Under the pieces are notes generated by a model. The model did not search any database, had not been told where the DNA came from, and was given only the letters and a program-made list of their open reading frames with translations. Positions 9,479 to 22,451 of a stretch of DNA of 64,000 bases are shown in pieces. The stretch comes from Hyalomma asiaticum (Eukaryota > Arthropoda > Arachnida > Ixodida > Ixodidae). Within the stretch, counting starts at the first letter, position 1. Every line of letters starts with the position of its first letter. The stretch is from assembly GCA_013339685.2 (NCBI GenBank), contig CM023482.1, forward strand, positions 79,633,768 to 79,697,767, in the 5' to 3' direction. The position numbers were made by a program, and so were the translations under genes.

Positions 9479-11597
9479 CGCTTGCATTGATTACGTGAAG
9501 GTCCGAGCGCGATTTGCTTGTGTTTGGTTTTACTGAGGACAATCCCTATAACAACAAAGTGGGCGGGTGCCCAATTCTGAAATTCTCTGATAAAGAACTC
9601 ACGCAGATTTATTGTTTGAAGACTGTATATGCCTATAGACCTATTCCATGTTGGTAAACAGTGGTAGGCACCGGCGATATAACCAGGGCTTGTGTCGACG
9701 TCGCGGCGCGGAGGCCCCGCCCACCGCTTGCCGCGGCCCCGCACGGTCGCGCCACCGCCGCCGGCGAAGCGCGTGCGAAAGCTGCCTCCGAGCACGGGGC
9801 GTCGGAGCGCCGACGGGTGTTTACAACAGTTTTCGAAAGGCAGCCGCGTGAGATGAAGTCGCGTTAGCTCTGTAGGAAGCATTCGATGAATGTAGAAAAG
9901 AATGTGCTGACGACCAGCTATGACAAGATGTGAGAAATTGATTGAAAGGATAAGCACCTTGCAACATGATGCGAACGATCGCGAGCTATCATGTCGGCAT
10001 CGCTTCATGCGTATGCTTTAATTCGGTAACTGGCGCAAGGATGAACCACTTGCAACAGTGAGACTTGTTTAAATACGACTTGAAGATGCCTCAGCTAAAA
10101 TGCTGTTTCGGACTAAAGCCTCTAATCCCTACACGAAATCCTTGCGCAAAAACAAATGTAACTCAAGCATGCGATATTGGTGACGCTAGAACCTATGTAA
10201 GTACGGCTGTGATAACGCACACACACAAAAATGCAATGACGAGCCAAGGACAAGGCTCTCAAATAACTGACAGTAAGGCGCATAACCGCGGCTTGCGGCT
10301 CTGCCCATACGCTGAGTTCCGATCGTGACGGCGTGAAGTCCTGTGACGACGCGGCACATTTCAAGCGTGTAGTTCATTCGAGCAGTCTGACAATCGAAAA
10401 AAAAAATTAAAGCGCATCGTAACCACTACAGCATTGCCAAAGACACTTCTCGTGTGTATGCTATCGCAGCCACAAGCAATTTGCAAAAGCGTCGCTGTAA
10501 TCGGCCTTTCGCTCACGGCTACGTGAATTAAGCTCTTATATATTTGTTTCATTTGAGTGATTGAAATTCGTATGACGTATGTATAGCTTCCCCACTTCAA
10601 TAATACACGGCGACCGCGATTACTTCTACACATCGAGCTAAGCTGACGTCGTGCGCGCTTTGCGGTAAGCGTCATCGCTCTGTGTCCGCACTTTGTTTAT
10701 GTCAAGAAATTTGGTGTCGAGCATTACACTTGCCAAACTTGTGACAATGCTATTTCTCTCAAATGAAACAAGCCGCACTAATGCCAAATAATTACCCATA
10801 CGCTTAACCGTGACGAAAATGTTTGGCGCATAACCGATGCGCCAAACAACCGGCATTACAGGTTCGTCCCTTTCCTTAAGACAGACATAAGCAGGAAACC
10901 GATAAAAACCTATCGCACATATCTTGTGCGTTGTTGAGCAACCAACCCACGGCGCAGGTCATCGGTAAACACTTTTTTCTTCATTTCACGGCGGTGAGAA
11001 GTACGTTTCTTCTCCGAAAAAGAGTCTGGTATCCTGCAGTGAAAGTAGCACTGAAAGCTGTCGACTTAAAATAAGTCACTGTTATTGCAATCTTTACCGC
11101 TTTGCCGCACTTGCTTCGGTGCAACTCCAATTTGAGCTCATCGTAGTTACAACTGTCCTTTACGTGTACAAGCCGACGTTTTCGAAATCTGTCGCACCCG
11201 TCGGAGAAGTGGGCAGACGAAGTGGGCAGACGGCATTCCTGTTCTTGTATACCTCCTTCCCCTCTACCGCTCAGGTAATAACGTCTCCCGCTATGTAGTA
11301 CACAGGGCTGTATCGACGCGTTTATCTTTCTAGTTCTAGTCAGACTAACGTGGGACGTCAATTATAAACGCACAGCTGCTCACTTCGGCACTCCCTGCTG
11401 CTTTCGAGGACGTGCAAATGCGCCAGATCTCTGACCGCTCCCGCAACTCAGTGGACGCTGTTCCCAATCACCTCTCGGAGGGCAAATACTGAACTACTCC
11501 GCCGCCGCAGCCGCATGGCTGCGCGCGCGACGTAATTTTAGTGCTGGAGCCCCGCGTTCTTCTGTTCGCAAGCCACCAGAAAGAAGAGTGTACAAAA
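9479..11597. other. no gene recognised; small hairpin at 10821-10847
   Basis: GC-rich near 9700-9840, otherwise AT-rich. A perfect 11-bp inverted repeat, GTTTGGCGCAT / ATGCGCCAAAC, lies at 10821-10831 and 10837-10847 with a 5-nt loop. Open frames in the GC-rich part overlap on both strands and look non-coding. Confidence 0.4.
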
Positions 11598-12005
11598 GAA
11601 CGCAAGAATTTGGGCAGTCTTTACCCAAGCTCTCGTGCTCTATACTCTCTTTGCAAGCACTGCAGCAAACAGAGCACGTCTGCAGAGAACCGAAGAACGC
11701 ATGTGCTTGGGTAGAGGGTACTCAAGCGGCTTGTGTACCTGAAGTCTTGAGTTCCTTGGTTATTATTCTCCCTGTATTCCTTTCGCCAGCCAGCCGCAAG
11801 GAAGGCACAGAAGAACGCGAGGGCTTGGGCGCACAAGCCGCTTGGGTATACCGAAGCCCTTGCGTGCTGTTCTCGCTTCTCGCGGACTATTGACCGACAG
11901 AAAACGCAAGGAGAGCACTAAAGAACGCAAGACACCGGGTAAGAGGTACCCAAGAGGCTTGAGTGCCCGAACTCCTACGTTCTCTTGTACTTTCCTTGCG
12001 GATAC
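11598..12005. repeat. degenerate tandem repeat, ~95-120 bp period, four units
   Basis: Related blocks start near 11598, 11693, 11811 and 11921. Each begins with AAGAACGCA-like words and continues with (G)CTTGGG(T), a variable gap and CAAG(C/A)(G/C)GCTTG. Units contain local dyads such as CTTGGGTAGAGGGTACTCAAG. Divergence between units is high. Confidence 0.5.
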
Positions 12006-12059
12006 CTCCGTGCGATACCTCCGCGGATTGATCCGTACGTACGCTTTTCTTTCTCTTCT

Positions 12060-12108
12060 TCTTCTTTGTTGTTGTTGTTGTTGTTGATTTTGATGATGAT
12101 GATGATGA
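12060..12108. repeat. (TTG)n and (GAT)n short runs
   Basis: About seven TTG units, then about six GAT units. It may be the remnant tail of an interspersed element. Confidence 0.7.
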
Positions 12109-12930
12109 CGCGTATGAGCGCCTTTGCACCCAGGACGCCGCGAAAAAAGAAGAATGAGTAAGAAAAAAAGGCAAGCTGAAGTGGCGACACTGGTTTACCT
12201 CGCATGTATGCGGGCCGGCAAAGAAAGCGCGCGAAATCCCGTTTCGGCGGCGGCGAACAAGCGGGCACGCACGCCAGTTTGAGTAGCGCGGGGCCAAACG
12301 GCCCATACATTACGCGCTATGCTGCCCCCGCGGGGCGCGACGGCGAGGGTTGTACGCGCCGTCTCGCAATCCATTCATGCACAGCGCACGCGGTCGTCGA
12401 CGTCGTATGTATACGCGCGTGTACAAAACGCCAGTTAATCCCGCGCGGTGCCCCAGCCAGCTCTCTCTCCTTCAACGTGCGGTATAAATGGCCCCAGTCA
12501 GTATATATGACAAGAAAGTAATTGCTTTCGCCGGGAGCTGTTTCTTCTGCGGGTTATGTGCTTTTTCGAATTAATGGTGCCCAACACCGACGCTGACGCC
12601 GCGTGCGTCGTGCAAATGGTGTGCGCGCGGTTTCGCGGCGCCGCCAGGTTGCGGGCACTGCCGTTCCTGCTCCCGTGTCCACACGTGTGCTATATCTGTG
12701 GGCGAGCGCTTTCGGGCGCTGCTTCAGGAGACGGAGTGTGCGCTGACGTTTTTAGATCTGCGTATACGTATGCAGTCTTCCTCTCTGCTTATCGTTTACT
12801 CCTCCCTCCATCCCTGCTGACCGCCGTTCAGCTGTCAGCATGCAGGCTTGAGCTGGACGGGCATACAGTGCTGTCTCCAGTAAAAACTTTTCTTTTACAC
12901 GTTTGGTATAGCTATCTAAATAAGCGACCC
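12109..12930. other. GC-rich stretch, no gene supported
   Basis: CpG-rich DNA. TATAAATG occurs at 12483-12490, but I see no splice-consistent coding sequence downstream. It may be promoter-like or a diverged element. Confidence 0.3.
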
Positions 12931-13008
<78 letters not shown>

Positions 13009-13009
13009 T
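12931..13009. repeat. (CTA)n microsatellite
   Basis: An uninterrupted run of about 26 CTA units. Confidence 0.95.
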
Positions 13010-15538
13010 AATTCTCGTATATGTTCTCTCGCAAATCCATCCTATGCCGTCATCACGACTACGCAAATCACACGCAGGAACTTGAACGGCTACTAGCCAT
13101 GCATGTATGGTGTTTCGAATGAGTGAGGAGCCGACGAACTGGTGAGTCAGCTATATAAGTTGAACGCACGAGTGAGTCGCGAAGCAATCGGGTCGCTGAA
13201 TGAGTGGGTAATTCGCTGAGCGGATGTCAGCCAGTGAGTGGGAACAACGTTCTATACTGCGGGAACAATGCAGAGCGGTGTTCGTGATTTGCGGGGCGTG
13301 TTTAAACCAGCACTGAGCGAGCAAGTAGTGCCAAGATATTGCACGGGTTATTATAAACGAAACTAAAGACACGCATGGCGATGTGTGCTTTCCTTTCAGC
13401 AGCCTTCAGGCTGCCGAAGAAAGACGATTCGCAATTCTTGGAGGCTTTCAAAAGAAGGGAACTTCAAATGGTCCATATCGCCAACACGAGCTGGAAGCCA
13501 AGACGAAACAAAATTAATAAGTAACTAGCTCAAACAAAAACTCGTTCACTTTCATCGTCGTCGCCTCTGGGCGAGGAGGACATCTAGGGTGACCTAGATG
13601 TCCTCCTCGCCCATGCAGAGGGGGAGGGGAAGAGGACATTGGGGCACTCTGTAGCTCCATCAAGCTCTATTTGCTGTCGTTTGGCACTATGATTCTGCTA
13701 CGCATATGGACACGGATTATCCGTTCCATGCATTACACGATTTACTCGAGTAAGTATACCATTCTAGACGCGTTAAAATCATTGCGTCCGTCCATCGCTT
13801 TTCCGACACAATTGGTAAGCGAGATCGAATGCTTTGTTGGGCGCGTTCGTTCAATAAGCCCTCGTGTAGTCGTCTTCTTTTCCTTGTGTTTCGTCCTTTT
13901 TTGCGCTCAAATGTATCCCTTAAGCGAGATCGGACGGTATCACATGTCCAAAAGAGACTTGCCAGCTTTTTAGAAGTGGAATTGAGCGACTGTACACATT
14001 TACATTCCTGCGCAACCGTACTCGTCTCTCAGAAAGTATTAAGAGACGGCACTTGTGCCAGCCGTGATAGGGTCACCGAAAATTACATTGTCCATGACGC
14101 GGGCCTCCGAGGTACAGAGTAGCACTCACGAAAGCAGACCAAGACCCGATCCGTGTACATTATCATATGGCGAAAACCTGCATACGTCGAGGTCGCGTTG
14201 TCAGGTGCAAAAAGTCACATGCCCCACACATGTACATTCGCAGTTTAGAAAGGGCAAGTCGGCGCAGAATGACGCAAGCATTGCGTCATCATTAACAGGC
14301 CGGCATCGGAGTGAAGTTTAAAGGCTAAGCGCCACACTGGCACGCACGCCTCGTTTTTTAGCCCCTGTACTGTATACAGAAGGCATTCCACAACACAGCT
14401 CGGCACATGTTGCCATGAAGATGCGCTCGAAAGCCACAGGCGTGTCGAGTTAGATTCCGTACACGGAGACCGCATTTCGGTGGTGACGAAATGCAACCAC
14501 ATGTGTTCGGAACTACATCTCGGAGCGCTTGCCGCCCCACCCACGACGTGGTCGTGGTTTGGGTGCTACCACACAACTTAAGTTAATTTTTGCGATATCC
14601 CTCGGTAGTTGATTCAAATCCCCATCAGCTCTCCATAACAGGCGGAGATAGCCATCACGAAGACGGGTCAATATATCGGAAACGAGCGTCCACTTGACAC
14701 TCATGGCACGGACATGCGCGTGAAATGCGTGTTGACCGGGTTCTTGCAAGAACTGTGTAATACCACAAGGAAATTCACATTTGAAGGACGGCAGCGTTCC
14801 CACAAACTACGACGAAGGATCCCAGCACACGTCCTGCGTTCATCCTCCGTGCTGTTCTTGTGTCCCACACTGTTTTCACCAATTCGTCCAAGTTTCTTCG
14901 TTACTTACGCGAAGAAACGCAAGGAAACGTACTTGTCGGTCCGCTTCGTGTTTCCTGCTGGCTCGCGTGCGACGTCTCGTGTAAATAAACGGGGCCACAC
15001 GAGCTCCCACCCAACTGACCCAAGGGAAACAGGCCTGGTGAAGTCGTGTATACACACGCGTGCACACGCATCGCTCCTTCGCGCGTATATACATATCTAT
15101 ATGCTCGTTGGCTAAATTATACGACGGTGCCGCGAAAGAAAAAAAAAAGATAAATAAAGTCTCACGTGCGTGCGACCGTATTGCCTTGCCGTCGTGCAGG
15201 GCAGTGCCAACAGGCCCTGCGAGCGGTCTAACGGCACGCACCGTATAGTAGTGCAGCCATGCATATAGCCCCGTGGCCTGGCGACGGGAAGCTCGCGCAG
15301 GTGCTTGTTTACATCGCTGCGCGTGCCAAGGACGGCCATCGGGGAGAGACTTTGTACGCAAATTACACGGCCGTCGGGGCGACGCGCGGCGCCGAGGTCG
15401 GCGTCGTTCCGCGACCCCAGCGTGGCGCATGTTCGGCGCCGCAGCTGCGGGACTACGCTTCGTATCGGTATAGTTCCGTGCAGCACCGCGAAAGCTGCAG
15501 GGCTCTCGGGCCAAGCGGGAGAGGCGAAGACATCTTAA
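13010..15538. other. no gene recognised; hairpin at 13564 inside
   Basis: Apart from the hairpin, this stretch shows no recognisable element. It becomes CpG-rich near 14980-15520. Overlapping frames on both strands in that part look like GC-rich artefacts. Confidence 0.4.
13564..13621. repeat. perfect 20-bp hairpin
   Basis: GGGCGAGGAGGACATCTAGG (13569-13588) and its exact reverse complement (13593-13612) flank the 4-nt loop GTGA. A further CCTCT/AGAGG pairing is possible across a small bulge. Perfect arms suggest a recent origin or selection. Confidence 0.75.
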
Positions 15539-15852
15539 ATAGAGAGTTTTAGCAGCGGCGGCTTGCCGTACGGTAAGTACGGTAATGCCGTACCGTCGTG
15601 GTTGTCACGTAGAGGGCTAATCACGTAGAGGGTAGAGGGTTGTCACGTAGAGGGTAATGCCGTACCGTCGTGGTTGTCACGTAGAGCTTCAGAGGGCTTT
15701 ACCAGCAAGTTTTATCACCTGATGACCTTTCCCTACTCGCCGAGCAACTAGTGCAGCTCTTTCCGAGTAAAATAGCCGAGTGCAGACCATGACGGTACGG
15801 TATTACCGTCACTACCGTACGGTTAGCCGGCGCTGCTAAAGCTCTCTCTCTA
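15539..15852. mobile_element. MITE with ~50-bp terminal inverted repeats
   Basis: TTTAGCAGCGGCGGCTTGCC at 15548 is mirrored by the right end, whose reverse complement reads TTTAGCAGCGCCGGCTAACC. Both ends continue with CCGTACGGTA and GCCGTACCGTC / ACCGTACCGTC. Outside lie GAGAG runs bounded by TA, so the target duplication may be TA or TAA. GTAATGCCGTACCGTCGTGG with GTTGTCACGTAGAG occurs twice inside (from 15583 and 15654). No ORF; the superfamily is not decided. Confidence 0.65.
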
Positions 15853-17461
15853 ATGTGTCATTCCGTGCCGCGTCGTCCGCTGTCGGCCAGAGCTTCAGCG
15901 GGAGGAGCATCTCCCGAATCTGTCCTTGTACATTTCGCTTCACAAGAACCCGCGCTCAATGTTCGCGTACCCTTGGTCCTGCTGCACTGAACTATGCTGA
16001 AACAGAGTTGTAGCTGTCTCGCTGAGAAGAGCGAATGTTCCGATGCTGTTTGAATCGTCAGGCGGTTACCTTGCGAATGCAGGGCGAAGAGAAAGCGCTT
16101 TCTTGAATCGCCTTGTGCAAGTGGGCGGAGTGGCCGATGATGCGCAAGCATCCCTTCGTCTCGTCCGAGGGGCCAATGCAACCGTACGGACAGTAGCGGC
16201 GGAGCGGAAGCGACGCAGTTTGGCACATTTATGCTCACGTGGCACAGTTAATAGTATTATTACACTTTGACAACACTTTCTGTGATGTTCAGTCGGCGCA
16301 TAGGATTCCTGTATTTGCGAGAGCTTCAATCCACAGGCGGCGCACGCAAATAGTTTAAGAGGTGGGTGAGGGGGTCGGCCACCCCCTCTAAACACCCGAG
16401 GAGGCGCCAAATCTGCCCTACGATTACATTGCATTGCGCTTTGATTTCTGATTTGTTTACGTCGCTTGTATTTACCGTTGTTGTACTAATACCTTCGTTT
16501 TTTGGCTGCTATGACTATGTATATCCCCCCTTACCAATGCCTCCTTGAAGGCCTGTAAGGTGCTGTAAATAAAGGTGACCTCAGTGGTAAGGGGTTGAGA
16601 GCACGAAGGGCACTGCTATGAACCTTCGCCACCATCGCCTAGAGTTCTTGGGACTTTATACTTTCGCCCTCCCTCCGATTTCGCATCTCATATGGAAAAA
16701 CCCTGCGCACGTCTGAGTGCTTCGCGCCGGGAGGTTGTAAAGTAAAAACAGCGTTCGAATAACCGCTGACACGTGTGCTATGCATGTTGTCTCACGTCAG
16801 TTCGTACCTCTAATGTATTTCCAGCGCTAGACGGAACAAGAGAGAAGTGAGGTATATGAATACATCTCCTTTCCATGCAATAAAATTCAGTTGATGACCA
16901 GCGTTCTTCCTATCTCTTGCCTTCCTGCTCTTCACTTCTTTCTTATTCCGTTAAGCGCTGGAAATGCATCAGAAGTCTTGCGTCGGTGGCCACTTGCGGA
17001 ATTCTGTAAGTTCGCTTCCCCGCAAGGACGCTTTCCAACCAAAAGGTCTCGTCCCCAAATTGCTTTTTTACTGTCAGCGCGTTCACACATGCACATTCCA
17101 GCGAAGGCGCACGAGCACAGCAAAAGCCTTTCAAAAATTCTGGGAGTGTGCCGTCTCATAGTGAGTTCTGCGATTTAAAAAGGAGAGGGATAGAACAGGA
17201 AGGCAGGAACGGGTGCTGAATGGGATGAGCAGTACCTTCTACTAGGTTGTGATTATTGGTTGGAAAACTAAAGCTCCTCGCATGCGCGTAACATTTCCGC
17301 AAATGGCCACTTTCCAAGCGTGGGAGCAGCGTTCTATAGCTTCATTGCAAATATCGGAGGAGTTCCACGAGAGATCTGTTGAATTGCCGACTTGGAGTCT
17401 GAGTGAACGACGGCTTGTTTTAAGGGTCCATTCTTCAGTTTGCGTACACTAGTTGGTATAA
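15853..17461. other. no recognised feature
   Basis: AT- and GC-mixed DNA without a supported gene or element. An AATAAAGG word at 16567 is isolated. Confidence 0.4.
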
Positions 17462-17697
17462 CTGAAGAAAGCGGCCCAAAAAGGAATTATGATAACTTTC
17501 CAGTGGATACCTTCGCACGTTCGTATCAACGGCAACGAAAGAGCAGATGCCCTCGCCAACGCAGCATTTTCAAGACAACCGATGATTAGAGCTCCTGTTA
17601 ATCAAGCAAAACAGTCAATTCGTGATCATTTCCGTTCTTTGTGCAACGCCGGCTAAATTCTCTGCATTTCAATAAAGAGCTCTCTCTCTCTCTCTCC
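17462..17697 (+). pseudogene. LINE 3' end: RNase H C-terminal fragment
   Basis: A 64-codon open stretch (17462-17656, no ATG) encodes LKKAAQKGIMITFQWIPSHV, then a run with GNERADALANAAF, ending at TAA. W-I-P-S-H followed by G-N-E-R-A-D-A-L is the end of the RNase H domain in I-type non-LTR retrotransposons, including its last catalytic Asp. A stop lies directly upstream, so the copy is 5' truncated. Downstream come AATAAAG and a (CT)n run, which would be the 3' end. It cannot make a working enzyme. Confidence 0.7.
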
Positions 17698-19218
17698 GTT
17701 CTTTGTGGAAGCCACCACACTAGCCTTGTGTGACAAAAGGACTTAGCCGCAGCGAGTCAACTCTGCTGTACAGAGTCAGAACGGTCCTGTACAGACATTG
17801 ACCACTACATCTGGCCCTGCAAGCGCTTTTGAACTGAAAGAAACGCACTCATGGACAACATGAGAAAAAGAGGGTTCCCACACGCGAGCACTGAACAAAT
17901 TATATATCCGAAAGGTACGCGGACGGTTCGCAAGAAGATGTCGGTCCTGCTTATAACAGTTCTCCAAGAGACAGCATTGAGTGACACACGGTGACTAATG
18001 CGACATGGACAGCGGCGCTCGGGAGGAGCAATTGCCAGCCAGGTCTGCCAGGCTAACACAGCCTGTGGCCACGTCACTACCACTATCATATAGCTTCAAT
18101 GCGAGCACGACTTTCAATTTAAATCTAGGCGCAACCAAACTGTTGTTTTGCTTTGTTTCGTTTCTTCAAGTCCTTCTGGCAGAAAGAGATTGTGCATTTC
18201 AACAAATGCAACTCGTAGCACGCGCGTCGTCATAGTGGAGTCACGTGCTCTCATGTAACGGAGTCAAGTACAAGAGATGCCTGCGTTGTGCTGCAATGCG
18301 GAGAAGTGGACTTGCGAATTAGGAAACGATTGACTGTTTCAAGAGGCCCATAACTGTTGCGCGCCTTCATAAGAACACACGGATGCAGATATATGCACGA
18401 ACACAAAGAAACAAGGCTGCAGGAGCGAAGAGCGAAGAAGCGTCAATCAAGCGTTGTTGACTCCAACAGACAATGAGTGATTGTCCTCCGTTTCATTGTT
18501 GCCCATGTGCCATATACTGTGTGTACTTTGTGTGTAAGAAGACAACAGCGGATGCTCTACGCACTCTTACGACACGAGTACTTTGGTCGAAGCTGCAGAA
18601 AAAGAATTTATACTGTTTCTTTTGAACGTCATGAAGCCAGGGAAAACATATATGGAGGAATATATTCTCAGTTTTTAATTGAACCGTACTAGTTGCGGCA
18701 TATAACGGGAAATGGACTAAGGCGGATGAAAAATACGACTCACCATGAACGGAGACCGAACTCGCAACCCTCATAATTACTACACTTTAAATAAATACTA
18801 GAAATACTGCCACCTATGTCTTCTTAGACCTCATTAAGTAGTGTCAATTCTTGTCTTTTTGTCTGTCTTTTTTTTTTAACCGGTATCCTCGATCTATTCT
18901 TTCGTTCACTTCGATTATCGTGCATCAAGGGCACTGCAGTACAAGCAGAAAGGAATGCCGACCGAGCAACAACACAGCGGCCAGCTATCGGATATCGATA
19001 ATAAAAAAAAAGAAAAAAAAGCAGAGAACAAGGAGTAGGAAGGTGTTTGTACGACTGCACGAGTAAAACAGTGTCATTCACATTTTAAAAGCACAATCGT
19101 GGTACGCGTACCAAACAAATTAGATATCATGGATTCCTCTCTTGTGGGCGATAATATATCTTACGACAGACAAACCTTCTCCGTGAGCTCATAGCTCTTC
19201 CCCTCCCCCCTTTTCTTC
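17698..19218. other. no recognised feature
   Basis: No coding or repeat signal beyond short A/T runs. Confidence 0.4.
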
Positions 19219-19219
19219 G

Positions 19220-19243
19220 CACACACACACACACACACACACA
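19220..19243. repeat. (AC)n microsatellite
   Basis: About twelve CA/AC units. Confidence 0.9.
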
Positions 19244-19297
19244 AGGAAGGAAACAACAAAGACCACCGGCATATGCATGGTTAACGATCTCGACGTT

Positions 19298-19543
19298 GAC
19301 TGATTGATTGATTTGTGGGGTTTTACATCCCAAAACCAGCTATGATTATGAGAGACGCCGTAGTGGAGGGCTCCGGAAATTTTGACCACCCTGGAGTTCC
19401 TTAACGCGTGCACTGGCATCGCACAGCACACGGGCCTCAACATTTCGCCTCCATGAAAACGGAGCCGCCGCGGCCGGGATTCGATCCCGCGACCCTCAGA
19501 TCAGCAGCCGAGTACCATAGCCACTAGACCACCGTGGCGGGGA
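19298..19543 (-). repeat. Ruka-type SINE, full length, with 15-bp target duplication
   Basis: Complete in reverse, from the tail (GACTGATTGATTGATTTG) to the head (ACTAGACCACCGTGGCGGGG). AACGATCTCGACGTT is directly repeated at 19283-19297 and 19544-19558, a clean LINE-type target duplication. It therefore sets the true ends of the family at about 246 bp. Confidence 0.92.
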
Positions 19544-19558
19544 AACGATCTCGACGTT

Positions 19559-22451
19559 ACGCTGCTGCTTACTCTGTTAGGCGTGAGTCTGAGAAGCGCT
19601 GCAACAATCGCGCAGTGCATCGTATAAAGTAGGTCGATATGCACGGGGCGAATCCGAGAGACCGAGTTTTTCGTTTCTTTGGCGGCGAGGTCGCGGAAAT
19701 CGTCGGCGATGAGTTCTCATCCCTCTCCCTTTCTGGGAAACCATGCAAACATCGAAAGGAGCTCGACGTTTCCGTCACGCCATGGATTCCTATCTGGGCG
19801 AGCTCGATTCGAATCGATTACGCTTTTTGACGAGGCAAATATGCGTGCACGCCATGGAGGCCCGTTTTGTTTGGATTTCCGCACCTCTCCGAGCACTATA
19901 CATTCTCCTCACCTCACAAACACACATACAAATGTCTTGTTTATTTTTTCTTTGTTTCTTTAATACACATATGCAGCAATGCCTTGAGTTTCCTTGATAT
20001 GTACTCAATCTTATATCGTCATTTTTTTTTTGTTTCTTCCAATTTTTTCTCCTACTCCTCACTACTTCCTTACATATAGTCTACCCTTCCCGAGAACGTT
20101 CTGAGCATACATCTGTGACGCACTGCTGGGCTAGTTCGCCTTGCTGTGTCAATAGGGCTTCTTGGCGCAAAGTGAGAGCGGAAACCAAACAATAAAACCA
20201 ATGCTAGTTTGCCACCTCTGCGCACGCCCTTGCTTGTTTTGTTGTTGATGCGTTACTTTGCGTATATATACGATAACATGCTTGCAAAGCACTCTAAATA
20301 TTTATATTGAGACACTGAGCCATAAGCGTAGCCATGGCTGGAGAAGTTTACCGGGGGAGGGGAGGGGGTAACTATATACCATCTCTCCCCCTTGAAAGTG
20401 ATTTGTACGCATATGTTAATTGCACGTCACATAAACACGCTCTCACATACGTATGCGTGGTCGGACCCTTCTAGAAATAAGACCCAGACTATGCATGCAT
20501 TGCTTGCGCAAGGAAATATACGACAACGTCGGCCGCACAGCGGTGGGAGCAAAATGGGAGGCCTTATCAAATGGTCGTTTTCGCACCTTACATGTCCTGG
20601 AACACCTATACTGTGCAATGTTATGGGTGATGTTCGTGCTACTCATGTCGTCCGCTAGCATGCCTATGTGGAGCGTGCGCTCGCGACGTTCATAGTTCTC
20701 ATGAACTGCTGTTTCGCGACAAGCGAAGGAAGGTGATCAAAAATTAGGAGGCTCGGGCGGAACAATTGCCGGCTTTGTATGCCGAGCTGAAACCGCCTGA
20801 TTCAACACCGCCACCACCGCCACCACCATCACGGAAGGTCCACGGCGACTGCGCATCGCGTCCCTCCTATCATTTGATTCCATCGCTCGTTATATATACC
20901 ACGCTGTGCATTGCCTATATCGGGCCTATATAGCGAGTGTTAGAACGCGTTTATGCCAAACGTGCTATCACGCCTATGCTAAGTACGGAAAGCTCAACCG
21001 CAATGTGCCTATATACGGTGCCCGTAAGACATGTCGGCCAATAAATCGCGAACTACACGTAAACGGTAGATAGCAAAGACCAGCCACACACCGCATGCGC
21101 TCGCATGAAGATAAACATCTCGAGTTCTAGCTCTCGTTAAATAACGTCGGCAGTAGTTTATGTGGAATGCCTGGAGGTAGTGGTTAAAGAGGGGTGGGGG
21201 GCTCTAAGGATCGACGCTATTGTGTACTTCCTATTCTTCTGCCGAAGACTATACCCGCCTCACAAGTACACGGCCGCATGAGGCCGCACACCGCGAGCCT
21301 ATAACTATACAGTACTGCTCCCGCTGTAGCCCATTTCAAGCGCAATATTTCACTGCGGCGCCACGGCAACGCCGCACACACACGCCGCATCGAAGGGTCA
21401 ACCCTTTCGGGCGACGCGCGCCTGTTTATACACATCCTCGAACTGCCGATCCGGCTGCAGAGATTCGTGCGCGGAACTGGAACGTGACCGGGTTAAAATA
21501 GAAGCAGCACGGTGCTCTGTGGAGCGCATCGATCTGCCTGCGATCCGATCGATTCTCCTGTAATGATCGCCCCCGTAAAGCCACGAGCCGATGCCTTTGC
21601 AGCGGCCTTGTCAGGACGGCGGGTTGAACGTCTGTACGCCGCAACTTGGGCAGAAATGGCGTACGTGTATATATGTATATGCGTGGCTACTGTGCGACCA
21701 CGCGATCGAGGCACGTTGCATGCATGCAACGCGTGTGTAATAAACGCTTGGCTATGTCCGCGAACTTTTGTCAGGCGAGCATGCAGTAATGCATGGTCGC
21801 GCTTTTCGCTGAACGCCGACGATATAGGACTGGACGCGTTATGTCCACAGACACATATATATTCGTGTTCACGCAAACGGCGGGAAACGGCGGTTCACAG
21901 AACTTCGATTTCGTAAGTGGATTTCCCCAAATGGTCAGGCGGCATCGCTAATGTTATGTCCAGCGTCGTGATTGGCTGAAATATTCTCTCACGAACAATT
22001 TTAGCTTAAGATGCCTTTGTGAACGCGGGCCCACATGTCTCACTGGCGAAGTTCCTGACGGCTGCCTTTGTAAGGCGGGCCGAAATATGTTGCCTATATG
22101 CAGTATGCACCTATACAGAAGTGATGATACCTTATACGTCTACCGAAAGTGCGACGCATCCTCAAATGGACTGCTAACTCAGTAGATTGCTTTTACGTCA
22201 CACCATCACTTGTTTTCTTCCGTTCCCTCTTTCTTTTGACATAGAAAGGGGGAGAAAAACAGAGGAGAATGAAGAGGGTGAGGGGTCTCGTCCGGTAGTG
22301 ACGACAATTACTCACACAGCTATAGAAAATTTAACGGCTAAAATTTGCCCACTGAATGCCCAATGTTCTTTTCGCTCGCGCACACCACACGAACCAGCCG
22401 CCGCCAGTTCTGCAGTAAGCGCGGTTCAAGCTTCGTGAGTCGATTAGCAGA
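19559..22451. other. no gene recognised
   Basis: Includes GC-rich 21240-21660 and a self-complementary CGTATATATACG at 20262-20273. Open frames near 21500-21900 overlap on both strands and resemble nothing known. Confidence 0.4.

Noticed and set aside
9466..10008. 180-codon minus-strand frame
   Set aside because: It runs through unrelated GC-rich and AT-rich DNA plus the end of a Ruka copy, with no recognisable motif.
14876..15514. 212-codon minus-strand frame in CpG-rich DNA
   Set aside because: Overlapping frames exist in several other phases, composition is Arg/Ala-rich as expected from GC-rich non-coding DNA, and there is no domain.
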